Below are positions 9,080 through 18,570 of a DNA stretch of 64,000 nucleotides, piece by piece (position 1 is the first letter of the stretch; each line of letters begins with the position of its first letter). Made by a program: the position numbers and the translations under genes. The notes under the pieces are model-generated. The model saw only the letters and a program-made list of their open reading frames with translations. It was not told the DNA's origin and did no database searches. Source of the DNA: an uncultured Flavobacteriales bacterium (GTDB lineage: Bacteria > Bacteroidota > Bacteroidia > Flavobacteriales_G > Salibacteraceae); the NCBI GenBank assembly GCA_943788775.1, contig CALSRO010000005.1:558001-622000 (forward strand), read 5' to 3'.

Positions 9080-9435
9080 TTAATGGATTTAGAAATAAGA
9101 TAGAGAAGAAATAAACAAAGCAATACACTGAAGATTACATTGATTCCTGCCCAAAATAAATGTCCGTTTTTGATTAATTGAAAGGTTTCTAAACTAAACG
9201 TGGAGAATGTACTGAAGCCACCACAAAATCCGATGACCAAAAAGTAGTATGAAAGGCTTGAGTTAGGAACTAAGAACCTAAGGGCAATTATTCCGACTAG
9301 CGTGGTACTAAAAACATTTGCTAGAAGGGTCGCGATTGGAAAAAGAGAAAATTCAAAACTTAGGAAAAGGCGACTGATTGCAAATCTCAAAACGCTTCCC
9401 AATCCTCCGCCAATAAAAACCAATAGCCAATTCAT
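9076..9435 (-). CDS. crcB: Fluoride ion channel FluC/CrcB
   Basis: A 119-residue four-helix membrane protein of the CrcB/Fluc family, a dual-topology dimer exporting toxic fluoride. Diagnostic motifs are GGGLGSVLRF at the N-terminus, ANVFSTTLVG (usually GT[LF]xxN region) and the Phe-box GGFSTFSTFS. I start at MNWLLVF (9435) because its ATG overlaps the upstream PAP2 stop as ATGA; the longer in-frame start at 9480 would add 15 polar residues lying inside the PAP2 gene. No fluoride riboswitch is visible upstream, as expected for an internal operon gene. Confidence 0.92.
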   Translation of the reverse strand: MNWLLVFIGGGLGSVLRFAISRLFLSFEFSLFPIATLLANVFSTTLVGIIALRFLVPNSSLSYYFLVIGFCGGFSTFSTFSLETFQLIKNGHLFWAGINVIFSVLLCLFLLYLISKSIK

Positions 9436-10001
9436 ATAGTGGGTTTCAATACTAGGGGTAGAATTTTTTTGTAAATCCAAAAGACAGTAAGGCCAACTAC
9501 TATTCCAAGTGTTATCCCACCAACCACATCTCCAACATAGTGCTTTCCAAGATAGACGCGGGAGTAACTATTCAATATTGCATAACACACAAAAATGATG
9601 GAAATCCATTTGTTCTTTGAAAATAACGAAGCTAACATCGCTACTGAAGCAGTATTGGCGGCATGAGAAGATACAAAACCAAACTGTCCTCCACAGCCAG
9701 CTGGCAGGTGCAACAATGTCATAACACCTAGCTCATGACAAGGTCTGAGTCTTTCAAAACCATATTTCATCGCTACTGAAATTTGATCTGAAGCCGCAAT
9801 GGCAATTCCAATGCTGAATAACATAACTACAAAGACTTTGAGACCATAGGTACGATACATATATAATGCAAGTATTGCATATAACGGCAGCCAGGTAAGG
9901 CGCTCACTGATGAGAGTGAATATGATATCAGTAGTGGGGCCGTGCCAATGATTAATGCCCGTTGAAAGCGTGATATCCAGTTCTTTCAACAATTCTAGCA
10001 T
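9432..10001 (-). CDS. PAP2 family membrane phosphatase
   Basis: A 189-residue integral membrane phosphatase of the type 2 phosphatidic acid phosphatase family. The three catalytic motifs are present: KYGFERLRP (KxxxxxxRP), VSSHAAN (the PSGH-like motif, Ser in place of Pro-Ser-Gly) and SRVYLGKHYVGDVVGG (SRxxxxxHxxxD). Likely substrates are undecaprenyl pyrophosphate or a lipid phosphate, cleaved at the outer face of the inner membrane. It is the first gene of a three-gene overlapping run with crcB and pafA. The shared theme of phosphate release is suggestive only. Confidence 0.9.
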   Translation of the reverse strand: MLELLKELDITLSTGINHWHGPTTDIIFTLISERLTWLPLYAILALYMYRTYGLKVFVVMLFSIGIAIAASDQISVAMKYGFERLRPCHELGVMTLLHLPAGCGGQFGFVSSHAANTASVAMLASLFSKNKWISIIFVCYAILNSYSRVYLGKHYVGDVVGGITLGIVVGLTVFWIYKKILPLVLKPTI

Positions 10002-10007
10002 GTCAAA

Positions 10008-11627
10008 TTAGGCTATAACCGCTTCGGTTTCTTTCACCGCAGCTTCGATTAAACCTTTAAACAATGGATGTGGGTTAGCCACAGTGCTTTTGTATTCGGG
10101 GTGAAATTGAACGCCAATGAAGAATGGATGGTTAGGTAGTTCAACAATCTCGACCAAGCCACTTTGTGGATTCATACCAGAGAAAATCATTCCAGCTTTT
10201 TCCATTTCATCCTTGTATTCATTGTTGAATTCAAATCGGTGGCGATGTCGCTCGCTTATCTCAGTTCTGCCATAGACTCTATGAGCTAGAGTATTAGGGG
10301 TAATTTCGCAAGCATATGCACCTAGGCGCATTGTTCCTCCCATGTCAATCACAGACTTCTGATCTTGCATAAGATCAATAACTGCGTGATCAGTCTTGGA
10401 GTCCATTTCTGATGAGTTGGCATCGTTTAGTGACAAGACATTTCGCGCAAATTCGATGACTGCACATTGCATCCCCAAGCAAATTCCTAGGAATGGGATT
10501 TTGTTTTCGCGCGCATACTTAATGGATACAATCTTTCCCTCTAAACCTCGTCTGCCAAAACCTGGTGCAACAATGATTGCTTGTACGCTTCCTAATTGTT
10601 CGGCTACATTTGCTCTGTTAATTTCTTCTGAATGAAATGAAACGATTTCGATTGAACATTCATTGGGAACTCCAGCATGAACTAGCGCTTCAAGGATGGA
10701 TTTATACGCATCTTGAAGTTCAACATATTTACCAACAAGTCCAACTTTAATTGAACGCTTTGGGTTTTTGAATTTCGTTAGAAAATCAGTCCAGTTTTTA
10801 AGCGTTGGTTCGTCTCGGAGTTGAAGTTTAAGTCTTTCAAGAACTACTTGATCTAACTTCTCCTCTTTCATCAGCAAGGGAACGTCATAAATTGTTTCAG
10901 CATCACGCGATTCGATCACGGCATTTTCACTCAGATTGCAGAAAAGGGCGATTTTCCGCTTTTGTTCATCATTAAGTTCATGCTCTGTTCTGCAAACCAA
11001 TATATCTGGTTGAATTCCTTGGGATTGAAGTGTTTTTACAGAGTGTTGAGTAGGCTTTGTTTTTAGCTCACCGGCAGCCTTTAGATATGGAATAAGTGTG
11101 AGGTGTATGACCATGACATTATCGAATCCACGCTCGTATCGAAACTGTCTTACAGCCTCGATGTATGGCAATGATTCAATGTCTCCTACGGTACCACCGA
11201 TTTCGGTGATTACTATTTCATAGCTACCTGTATTACCCAATTTGGTAACACAGTTTTTGATTTCATCCGTTATGTGAGGGATGATTTGAACTGTCTTGCC
11301 TAAATAATCTCCCTTGCGCTCTTTGTCAATTACTGTTTGATAGATTCTTCCAGTTGTGACATTGTTCGCTTGTGATGTAGGAACGTTAAGGAACCTTTCG
11401 TAGTGACCAAGATCTAAATCTGTCTCAGCTCCATCGTCAGTTACATAGCATTCGCCATGTTCATAAGGATTTAGTGTTCCTGGATCTACGTTGATATACG
11501 GGTCCAGTTTTTGGATTGTGACAGAGTAACCTCTGCTTTGTAGAAGCTTAGCTAATGAGGCAGAAATAATGCCCTTTCCAAGCGATGAGGTAACTCCTCC
11601 GGTAACGAAAATATACTTTGTTGACAC
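10008..11627 (-). CDS. pyrG: CTP synthase
   Basis: Glutamine-dependent CTP synthase (UTP + ATP + Gln to CTP), 539 residues, the full normal length. The synthetase domain begins with KYIFVTGGVTSSLGKG (P-loop-like) and includes EHGECYVTDDGAETDLDLGHYERF. The class I glutaminase domain has the nucleophile elbow LGICLGMQCA and the partner motif QFHPEYKS. The start codon is GTG, with the family's usual first residues following directly. The G of GTG is paired in a leader hairpin (11627-11652). It lies 7 bases upstream of the PAP2 gene, so read-through into that operon is likely. Confidence 0.97.
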   Translation of the reverse strand: MSTKYIFVTGGVTSSLGKGIISASLAKLLQSRGYSVTIQKLDPYINVDPGTLNPYEHGECYVTDDGAETDLDLGHYERFLNVPTSQANNVTTGRIYQTVIDKERKGDYLGKTVQIIPHITDEIKNCVTKLGNTGSYEIVITEIGGTVGDIESLPYIEAVRQFRYERGFDNVMVIHLTLIPYLKAAGELKTKPTQHSVKTLQSQGIQPDILVCRTEHELNDEQKRKIALFCNLSENAVIESRDAETIYDVPLLMKEEKLDQVVLERLKLQLRDEPTLKNWTDFLTKFKNPKRSIKVGLVGKYVELQDAYKSILEALVHAGVPNECSIEIVSFHSEEINRANVAEQLGSVQAIIVAPGFGRRGLEGKIVSIKYARENKIPFLGICLGMQCAVIEFARNVLSLNDANSSEMDSKTDHAVIDLMQDQKSVIDMGGTMRLGAYACEITPNTLAHRVYGRTEISERHRHRFEFNNEYKDEMEKAGMIFSGMNPQSGLVEIVELPNHPFFIGVQFHPEYKSTVANPHPLFKGLIEAAVKETEAVIA

Positions 11628-11652
11628 CCGTATTGAATTCTTTAAATACGGG
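11627..11652 (-). promoter_or_regulatory. pyrG leader hairpin ending on the start codon
   Basis: On the minus strand CCCGTATT is followed by a 10-base A/T-rich loop and AATACGGG, a perfect 8-bp stem. The last G of the stem is the first base of the pyrG GTG start codon. There is no T-run, so it is not a terminator; in the mRNA it would occlude initiation. It lies 4 bases after the -7 box at 11656-11663. Regulation by this hairpin is inference. Confidence 0.55.
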
Positions 11653-11655
11653 AAT

Positions 11656-11663
11656 CAAAAGTA
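11656..11663 (-). promoter_or_regulatory. Bacteroidota -7 promoter box TACTTTTG for pyrG
   Basis: A perfect TAnnTTTG match on the minus strand, 28 bases before the pyrG GTG. Transcription would start inside or just before the leader hairpin. Confidence 0.6.
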
Positions 11664-11735
11664 AAAACTCCACCGCCTTTAGAGGGGTTATTTCTGAAAA
11701 GATTTAAATATTCGATGAACAAGCTGGATTTCAAT

Positions 11736-14048
11736 CTAGAAACTCAGACTTATACCTGCAGAAGGCATAAAAGGAAGCTGATTCACCCTTTCGAAGTTTA
11801 CTCGATCAAAATAGAAAATATTAGCTCGATTATAAGCATTGGTTATACCAATGTTAGCTTCCAAAATTGAATTTACGGAGAGAACAAATTCTCGTTTCAG
11901 GGTAACGTCTAGACGATGATAATAAGGAAGTCTACCACCGTTTAAATCATCATAAATGATTCCAACATTACCGTTTGTGTTTTGGATGTTAGTTCCAGTG
12001 CCATCAGTGAAGTCAAATTGCTCATAGAATCCCAGAGTCTGTGTAAATGGAAATCCAGAACCCATGTTCCAGCGCGCGTTAAACTCCCAAAGTCGCGTTT
12101 TTCCAAATTCGTATGAACCGACAAAGTTCACATTGTGTCTTCGATCAAAAACGGGTGAATAAGACTGAATGCCATCCCATCGGGTTACCTTACCAAGTGA
12201 ATAAACCGCATAAAGATTCAGGTCTTTCTTGTCGTATTTAAGCACAAAATCAACTCCGTATGCGTCTCCGGTTTCAATTATAAAGTCCTTTTTCAACTCA
12301 TCGGGACGGTCGGCATTAGCATCGTCATCATTGAAGATTTTATTTCGGTTGATGTTCGTCACCTGCGTGAATTGCTTGTAGTAGCCTTCAACGTTCAAGT
12401 TAATGTGCTTACTCAGGTCAAATTCTGCACCTAAAATAAAATGATTTGCTTTTTGTAAAGCGTGCTTGATTTCTCTTGTTCCTCCATCTTCCAAAATCAT
12501 ATCCTTTTGAAGATTGTCTGGTCCAGCTAAATACCCGTTAAATAGGTTTACAACGTCTCGATCACTGTTTGCAGCAATCAAATTCTGACTATACACTCCG
12601 GCAGCACCTTTCAACCGAATGTTGTCTGTTACATTATACTTCGCTCCGATTCTTGGCTCAGGAGACAGCGTACTTAAGGATGCATAATAATGCAAACGCA
12701 TACTAGGATCTAGAATGAGTTTACCTAGTTTCTTTTTATATCGAATGTAAAAGGCTAACTCAGTAGTGCTTTGTTGCTGCTCAATCACACGGTTAACCTC
12801 ATTGGTGAATTTGTAATCCGTAGAAAATCCAACGACCTCTAAACCATATTTGACATCGTCCTCGCCAATGAAATAGGTGAAGTTTAATCCACCATTAAAG
12901 CCATTGATCGAACTTCTTCTATCAGCATTTACGCCATTTTCTACCAGGTTAATATTATATGCTGAATAAGCAAAGTTTCCATCAATTAAAACTGGACTTC
13001 CTCCAGGAATCAGAATGAAGTTACCTCCAACACCTGCATTATTCCAATTCAGGTCAGAGATGGCTTTATACTTTACTCTGTCATCAAAATAAAGTCCGAA
13101 AATGTTGGCCTTGCTTCCGTTTTCACCATTAAATGTCACCTTCCCATAAAGGTCTGTATACCGAAATGGAAGTCCGTCTTCATCTATGTAGTTATAGATA
13201 ACCTTAGAGCTTTGATCTAAATAACTGTGTTTGGCTGAGGCGATATAAGAAATACTACTTCCACCTATTTTCTCAGGTCGAACCAACGGCCCTTCTACAT
13301 TCAGTTTTGTTCCAAAGGTGCTTACTGAAACATTTCCATGAAATTCATTGTAATTTCCATCAATCGTTGTGATATCCATTATAGATGAAATTCGACCACC
13401 ATAATTTGCCCCATAACCACCAGTATAGACATCGGCATTTCTAATGATATCTGTGTCGAAGACCGAGAAAAGACCAATGGAGTGAAATGGATTGTAAACG
13501 ATCATGCCGTCTAAAAGAACTTTGTTTTGCACTGGCGAGCCGCCTCTAATGTATAACTGGCCACCTTGATCACCCGTGAAAATCACTCCCGGAAGTACTT
13601 GCATATACTGCGCAATATCAGCTTCTCCACCAATGCTCGGTAATTTCTCTATTTCCTTAGGAGTAATTTTTTGAACAGACATTTTGACCTCCGATTGAGC
13701 TTCAATTTTGTCGGCCGATATCTCCACTACATCTAGCTCTTGAGCCTGCGATTCTATGAAAAGTTTCTTATTGATTATTTGACCTTTACCAACAGTTACT
13801 GACTCATCTGCACTCCCGTAGCCAAGGGCTGATACTGAAATGACATAGTCTCCAGGTGGTATCTTAGAAATATTGTAGTATCCATTTACATCGGTAGATG
13901 CACCAATCTGTGTTCCTTTTAAAAACACATTTGTAAAAATGATCGGTTCTCCAGTGTTTTTATCATAAACAAAACCTCGGATAGTACCAGTTTGAGTAAG
14001 ACCAATGAATTGAATGGACAAGAAAAATGTAAGCAACAACCGCCTCAT
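11736..14048 (-). CDS. TonB-dependent receptor with carboxypeptidase-D-like N-terminal domain
   Basis: A 770-residue outer-membrane receptor. A signal peptide (1-18) is followed by a CarboxypepD_reg-like beta-sandwich at about 22-105 (GTIRGFVYDKNTGEPI ... VNGYYNISKIPPGDYVISVSALGYG). A plug domain (IGGEADIAQYMQVLPGV, YIRGGSPVQNKVLLDG) leads into a long beta-barrel that ends in an aromatic C-terminal strand (GISLSF). It imports a ligand in a TonB/ExbB/ExbD-dependent way; the substrate is unknown. There is no SusD-like partner gene beside it, so it is not a standard SusCD glycan system. A -7 box (14073-14080) lies 24 bases upstream. Confidence 0.92.
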   Translation of the reverse strand: MRRLLLTFFLSIQFIGLTQTGTIRGFVYDKNTGEPIIFTNVFLKGTQIGASTDVNGYYNISKIPPGDYVISVSALGYGSADESVTVGKGQIINKKLFIESQAQELDVVEISADKIEAQSEVKMSVQKITPKEIEKLPSIGGEADIAQYMQVLPGVIFTGDQGGQLYIRGGSPVQNKVLLDGMIVYNPFHSIGLFSVFDTDIIRNADVYTGGYGANYGGRISSIMDITTIDGNYNEFHGNVSVSTFGTKLNVEGPLVRPEKIGGSSISYIASAKHSYLDQSSKVIYNYIDEDGLPFRYTDLYGKVTFNGENGSKANIFGLYFDDRVKYKAISDLNWNNAGVGGNFILIPGGSPVLIDGNFAYSAYNINLVENGVNADRRSSINGFNGGLNFTYFIGEDDVKYGLEVVGFSTDYKFTNEVNRVIEQQQSTTELAFYIRYKKKLGKLILDPSMRLHYYASLSTLSPEPRIGAKYNVTDNIRLKGAAGVYSQNLIAANSDRDVVNLFNGYLAGPDNLQKDMILEDGGTREIKHALQKANHFILGAEFDLSKHINLNVEGYYKQFTQVTNINRNKIFNDDDANADRPDELKKDFIIETGDAYGVDFVLKYDKKDLNLYAVYSLGKVTRWDGIQSYSPVFDRRHNVNFVGSYEFGKTRLWEFNARWNMGSGFPFTQTLGFYEQFDFTDGTGTNIQNTNGNVGIIYDDLNGGRLPYYHRLDVTLKREFVLSVNSILEANIGITNAYNRANIFYFDRVNFERVNQLPFMPSAGISLSF

Positions 14049-14072
14049 ACAAAGAGAATCTAATTAAGCCGC

Positions 14073-14080
14073 CAAAAATA
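14073..14080 (-). promoter_or_regulatory. Bacteroidota -7 promoter box TATTTTTG for the TonB-dependent receptor
   Basis: A perfect TAnnTTTG match on the minus strand, 24 bases before the receptor ATG. No clear -33 element was placed. Confidence 0.5.
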
Positions 14081-14163
14081 GCATTACAGTTAGTGCAGAA
14101 AACATTACTTGGTCAACTGAACGTATGGATTATTGACGGCAGATTCTCACGCTTAACGGTAGA

Positions 14164-14706
14164 TTACAATTTACCAGCTCTATTAAATGCGTTAATGTAA
14201 TAAGGGCTGTTCAGGTTGCTGATAATCACTCCTTTGCTGGAACTGGCGTGAACAAAGTGTCCATTTTGAAGGTAAACTCCCACGTGTGAGTGTTTTTTAC
14301 CTTCAATATCGAAAATCACTATGTCGCCTTCTTCCATGGAGTTTTTTGATACTGACTTAGATTTATCTGCAATTTCCTTTGTCGTCCTTGGTATTGACAT
14401 GTGATAAACTTGATTATATAAACTATTTACGAAGCCTGAACAATCTACTCCAGAGGTGGATAAACCACCATATTTATAGGGTGTTCCGTACCAATGGTCG
14501 ATAAACTTATATAAAGATTCATTTGTGATTTGATTTGGAGATACGCCTAAAATCCCCGCATATTTTATTTGAATGGGAGAATGTGATTCCTTATTTTTTT
14601 CGTTCGATTTTGCATTCTTGGATGCGGTGTGTTTATGACTCTTGCAGGAAGTGAATACACTTGAAATCACAAGCATTGCAATAAGTGTTTTTCGAAAAAA
14701 CGTCAT
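14164..14706 (-). CDS. NlpC/P60 family lipoprotein peptidase
   Basis: A 180-residue secreted cysteine peptidase likely to cleave peptidoglycan stem peptides. A lipobox-type signal peptide ends at C21 (SVFTSCKS), followed by a charged Lys/His/Ser linker to about residue 42. The NlpC/P60 domain carries the catalytic C89 in SGVDCSGFV, H141 in HSHVGVY and a third polar residue near H153 (GHFVHAS). The YKYGG segment before the cysteine is also typical. It is monocistronic, between the receptor gene and a T9SS cargo gene on the same strand. No promoter box is evident. Confidence 0.92.
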   Translation of the reverse strand: MTFFRKTLIAMLVISSVFTSCKSHKHTASKNAKSNEKNKESHSPIQIKYAGILGVSPNQITNESLYKFIDHWYGTPYKYGGLSTSGVDCSGFVNSLYNQVYHMSIPRTTKEIADKSKSVSKNSMEEGDIVIFDIEGKKHSHVGVYLQNGHFVHASSSKGVIISNLNSPYYINAFNRAGKL

Positions 14707-14788
14707 CCAGCTAAACTACCTTGCATATTGGTTCTAAACTTTGAATGACAAAGAAATTGTTGACAATCCAATACCTAAAAACTGAGGA

Positions 14789-16450
14789 TTATTTAGAAAT
14801 CACTAATCGATGTGTCTCGATGTTAGAGCCAAGATCCAGTGACAAATAATAAATACCATTGACCAAGCTTTCCAAGTTGAAATGTTCAGTTGAACTAGCA
14901 ATTCCTGACTTTATTAGTGTGCCATCTATCGAGTATACATTATAATTGGCTGTAGCCAGTATTCCAGAAATATTGAAAACGCCAGCAGAAGGATTAGGTT
15001 GGATTTTAACCCTATTCTGTGCTTGATCATCGATTCCTGTTGCGCTATTCAACTCGATCAAAGGACCACCTGCGGTTTTTGCCGTAAAAATCCCAATACG
15101 ATTGGTCGAGTCACTTTGATTTGTATCGACAAAACCAGATAAAATCCATGTCTGCGCTTCACCACCCAATTGTGAAAGTGTAGCTCGATATGATTTGATG
15201 ATAGATTCAGCATCCACATTTTTTAAAATGATCTCATAATTTGCCGCTGGAATGGTTTGGTAATCAGTTATTTCTCCAAATAGGGTTTGATTAAAAAGTG
15301 TTGAGTTTATCTGCGAGACTTCATCGATAAATACTGCATCAAGGTCTGTAGCTCCGTGAGCAAATGCAATTTCACAGTTGTATCCAGTATTTGCACTTTT
15401 CTTTGACTCAAATGTTGAGATGGAGAGTGGTTTGAACGGGGTAATCGATGTATTGCCTAAACCGTTTACAATTGAAACATATGATTTGCCAGACTCAAGT
15501 TGAGCGTGATACGTTGAAAGACTATCATCCACCGAGGACGAGTTTGCTGGTGCTACGGATAGTTCAAATGGAATTCCGGAGGGAACATTCAAATAGCCAG
15601 TGGCATTGCGATATTTGAGCTGATCCACAATTAAATTTCCATTCACGTAAAAATCTAAACTGGTAAGGGATGGGTCGGCTGAATTATGAATGATCTGTAG
15701 GCTTGCAGTTGCATTATTCAGCGGAATAAAAACGCCACCTTGGGATCGTACAATTGACAAACTCAGTGCGGGCCCATTCAAGTTTTGCGATCGATTGACA
15801 AATCCTGTAAGCACCAAGGTAAAAGCACTATCACTAAGCATTTGATCTCCAAGGTTAAATGCGATTTCACGTATAACCTGTGTGCTCGAGCTATCTCTTA
15901 GGCGAAGGATGTAATTGAATGACTCTAATGAATTGTATTCAGTTCCTGTAGCAAAATCCAAGTCATTGGCTAGAAGGTTGTTATTGATCGTGATTTCCGC
16001 TAAATCAATTTTACCTATGTCAGACGATCCATTGAAAACGATGAAATCTGAATAACCTGTGTAGTTTGATTCATTTCTCAAGGCCATTGATTTTGTAAGG
16101 GTCAAAGGTTTAAGAGGAGTATAGCCATTAGAAACTGACCCAGAAATGTAAAGCTGGAATTTATCCGCTGAATTAAATGATAACGAATCTGAATAAAGAC
16201 ACCCAATCGTGTCATTGCTGTTAGCATTGCAAATAGATATTCGGTATCCTGTATTTGTATCTAACGCAAACAGGCTGGTTGATGTGCGAAAACTTACATT
16301 GTCAAACACCTTGACAGAATCAATCCAAACATCCACTTCTGATAAGGCAGAGTCAGCAGAACAGTGAACTATTTGGATTTGCGCAACCTGTCCGAGTGAT
16401 GGAAGGACACCGATAAAGGTGAAAAACAGATAGATGATTGATAAACGCAA
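14789..16450 (-). CDS. T9SS-secreted protein with DUF4397 domains (TTG start)
   Basis: A 553-residue secreted protein. The signal peptide ends near PSLGQ. Two DUF4397 units are visible: AQIQIVHCSADSALSEVDVW from residue 23 and LQIIHNSADPSLTSLDFYVN near 252, each a beta-rich domain of unknown function. The C-terminal ~75 residues (VKIQPNPSAGVFNISG ... NGIYYLSLDLGSN ... HRLVISK) are a type A T9SS sorting tail, cleaved during export to the surface. The start must be TTG at 16450: an in-frame TAA lies four codons upstream and the signal peptide begins directly. A TAATTTTA -7-like box lies 4 bases before it. Confidence 0.87.
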   Translation of the reverse strand: MRLSIIYLFFTFIGVLPSLGQVAQIQIVHCSADSALSEVDVWIDSVKVFDNVSFRTSTSLFALDTNTGYRISICNANSNDTIGCLYSDSLSFNSADKFQLYISGSVSNGYTPLKPLTLTKSMALRNESNYTGYSDFIVFNGSSDIGKIDLAEITINNNLLANDLDFATGTEYNSLESFNYILRLRDSSSTQVIREIAFNLGDQMLSDSAFTLVLTGFVNRSQNLNGPALSLSIVRSQGGVFIPLNNATASLQIIHNSADPSLTSLDFYVNGNLIVDQLKYRNATGYLNVPSGIPFELSVAPANSSSVDDSLSTYHAQLESGKSYVSIVNGLGNTSITPFKPLSISTFESKKSANTGYNCEIAFAHGATDLDAVFIDEVSQINSTLFNQTLFGEITDYQTIPAANYEIILKNVDAESIIKSYRATLSQLGGEAQTWILSGFVDTNQSDSTNRIGIFTAKTAGGPLIELNSATGIDDQAQNRVKIQPNPSAGVFNISGILATANYNVYSIDGTLIKSGIASSTEHFNLESLVNGIYYLSLDLGSNIETHRLVISK

Positions 16451-16569
16451 CGTGTAAAATTATGGCGTGAAGATAACTAAGACAATAAATTATCTGTGCT
16501 CGCTGGATACAATTGATTTCAAAGGGTGCTTATTGATTTTGAATGTGTTATTTTGATAGATAAAGCAGA

Positions 16570-18570
16570 ATGATGAAGAACATCAGAATATTACTAATGT
16601 CTTTGATTCTCTTGTTTGGAGGTAATTATCTTCTTGCACAAGACCAACCAAAAATTGACAGCCTATTTCAAGTCTTGCGCACATCAAAACAAGACACAAA
16701 TAAGGTGTTATTGCTTTATGAACTGAGTCGAGAGTTTTTTAATAATGACATCGTTGGATCAGAGAAATATGCAAACCGAGCCTTATTTCTTTCTGAAAAG
16801 CTTGGTTATAAACGCGGAATTGCACTTTCCTATACCAACCTTGGGATAATAAACTATTACAAGGCTATTTATGGTGTTGCTCTTTCTTATCATGAACGAT
16901 CCTTAGAATTGATGTCAGAAATTGGGGATAAAAAAGGAATGGCCGGTTCGCACAATAACAAGGGCGCGGTGTACACACAGCAGGCAAATTATTCCAAAGC
17001 AATTGAGGAATACTTGAACTCTCTTAGGATAATGGAAGACATCAGCAACGAAGAAGGAATGGGAAAGTCCTACAATAATATCGGGTTGGTGTATTATCTG
17101 CAGGGTAATTACCCTGAGGCAAAAAACTATTATCTAAAGGCATTGGAAATATTCAGGAAACGAGGCGATAAGGCACGAGTTTCGGATATCTTGAATAACA
17201 TGGGTTTAATTGCTTATGAAGAGGGGGATTACGATGGTTCACTGGAATTTCACATGAATTCATTGGAAACGCGCAGAACTCTTGGGAATAATCGTGGTCA
17301 AGCCACTTCGTATACCAATATTGGTGATGTGTATGCTGCCACTGAAGGTTTTGAAAAAGCACTTGAATACCAGAAAAAGGCGCTCGCAATACAGGAGGAA
17401 CTAGGAGATAAGAAAGGTATGCTAAGTTCGATGAAAGGAATCGGAACTGTGTATTCGCTAACTGGAAAAAAAGAAGAAGCCTTGGAGTACATGAATGAGG
17501 TACTCGAACTGTCAACAGAAATTGGCGCCAACAGAGAATTGAGAGATGCTTACAACGAAATCAGCAATATATATACTGACATGGGTAAGTATGAGGAAGC
17601 TCTAAAGTATAAGGCGAAATATTCGGAGATTAAGGACACATTGTTTAGTGAGCAGACTGTGGAAATTGCCTCAAACATCGAGGCTAAGTTTGAAAATGAA
17701 AAGAAGGCGAAGGAAATTGAAATTTTACGGAAGGAAAATGAGATACAAGACCTGGAGTTAGCGCGCAATCGATTACTCATCATCGCATCAATTGGTGGCT
17801 TGTTTTTAGCGATAATATTCATCATTATTTTCGCTCGAATCAATAGAGATAAGCGCAAGGCAATGCAATTGCTGCAAAAGCAAAATGAAAATATTCTGAA
17901 GCAAAAGGAGGAGAAGGAAGTGCTTCTGAAGGAGATTCACCACCGAGTTAAGAATAACTTACAGGTTATTAATAGTTTGATTCGCTTGCAATGCGCCTAT
18001 ACAGATGATCAGGAGGCATTAGACTTATTCGATGAATGTCAGAATCGAATTATTTCGATGGCCTTGATACATGAAAAAATGTACGAAGCACATGATTTGA
18101 ATAATATCAATATAAAGGAGTATGTCAGCCAATTGGCAGGTAACTTGTTGCGAAGCTATAGGCTCAATCAAAGAATTAATCTTGATGTTGAGGTCTTTAC
18201 AGAGCAACTTAGTCTAGACACACTTGTACCACTCGGATTGTTGCTTAACGAGCTCATATCTAATTCATTGAAACACGCTTTTGAAGGACGTGAAGAGGGC
18301 ACGATCACGGTGAAGTTGAGCAAAAATGAAGAGAACCTGTTTGAACTTTATGTTGGTGACAATGGGGTTGGCCTGCCTAGAGACTTTTCTATTAAGAGTG
18401 CGAATACTTTGGGTATGGAGTTAATCGAAACTCTGACGGATCAATTAGATGGCACAATCACAAGAATGCCTGAAGAGGGTAGTTATTTTAAGATTTTATT
18501 TAAAGGGCTTGAACAACAACGAGCCGATATTCGGAATGCAATGAAATCCGAGTCTGACCTTGCCGCTTAA
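16570..18570 (+). CDS. TPR-containing sensor histidine kinase (HisKA_2 type)
   Basis: A 666-residue membrane kinase. A signal peptide (to about LLAQ, residue 24) is followed by about seven tetratricopeptide repeats at 60-360 (IGDKKGMAGSHNNKGAVY, YNNIGLVYYLQGNYPEAKNY and so on) in the periplasm. A coiled segment and one transmembrane helix follow near 398-420, then a cytoplasmic coiled coil. The kinase core has the HisKA_2 phosphoacceptor motif EIHHRVKNNLQ near 457 and a HATPase_c domain (NELISNSLKHAF, DNGVGLP, GMELIETL). No cognate regulator is adjacent on this strand; the RprXY pair next door is convergent. Its stop codon interlocks with that of the DUF493 gene. Confidence 0.93.
   Translation: MMKNIRILLMSLILLFGGNYLLAQDQPKIDSLFQVLRTSKQDTNKVLLLYELSREFFNNDIVGSEKYANRALFLSEKLGYKRGIALSYTNLGIINYYKAIYGVALSYHERSLELMSEIGDKKGMAGSHNNKGAVYTQQANYSKAIEEYLNSLRIMEDISNEEGMGKSYNNIGLVYYLQGNYPEAKNYYLKALEIFRKRGDKARVSDILNNMGLIAYEEGDYDGSLEFHMNSLETRRTLGNNRGQATSYTNIGDVYAATEGFEKALEYQKKALAIQEELGDKKGMLSSMKGIGTVYSLTGKKEEALEYMNEVLELSTEIGANRELRDAYNEISNIYTDMGKYEEALKYKAKYSEIKDTLFSEQTVEIASNIEAKFENEKKAKEIEILRKENEIQDLELARNRLLIIASIGGLFLAIIFIIIFARINRDKRKAMQLLQKQNENILKQKEEKEVLLKEIHHRVKNNLQVINSLIRLQCAYTDDQEALDLFDECQNRIISMALIHEKMYEAHDLNNINIKEYVSQLAGNLLRSYRLNQRINLDVEVFTEQLSLDTLVPLGLLLNELISNSLKHAFEGREEGTITVKLSKNEENLFELYVGDNGVGLPRDFSIKSANTLGMELIETLTDQLDGTITRMPEEGSYFKILFKGLEQQRADIRNAMKSESDLAA

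Noticed and set aside
11736..14048. SusC-like polysaccharide utilisation locus
   Set aside because: The TonB-dependent receptor has no SusD partner, glycoside hydrolase or regulator beside it.
17153..17531. Two overlapping minus-strand frames of 120 and 77 residues
   Set aside because: Both are antisense shadows of the TPR region of the histidine kinase, whose repeats keep frames open.
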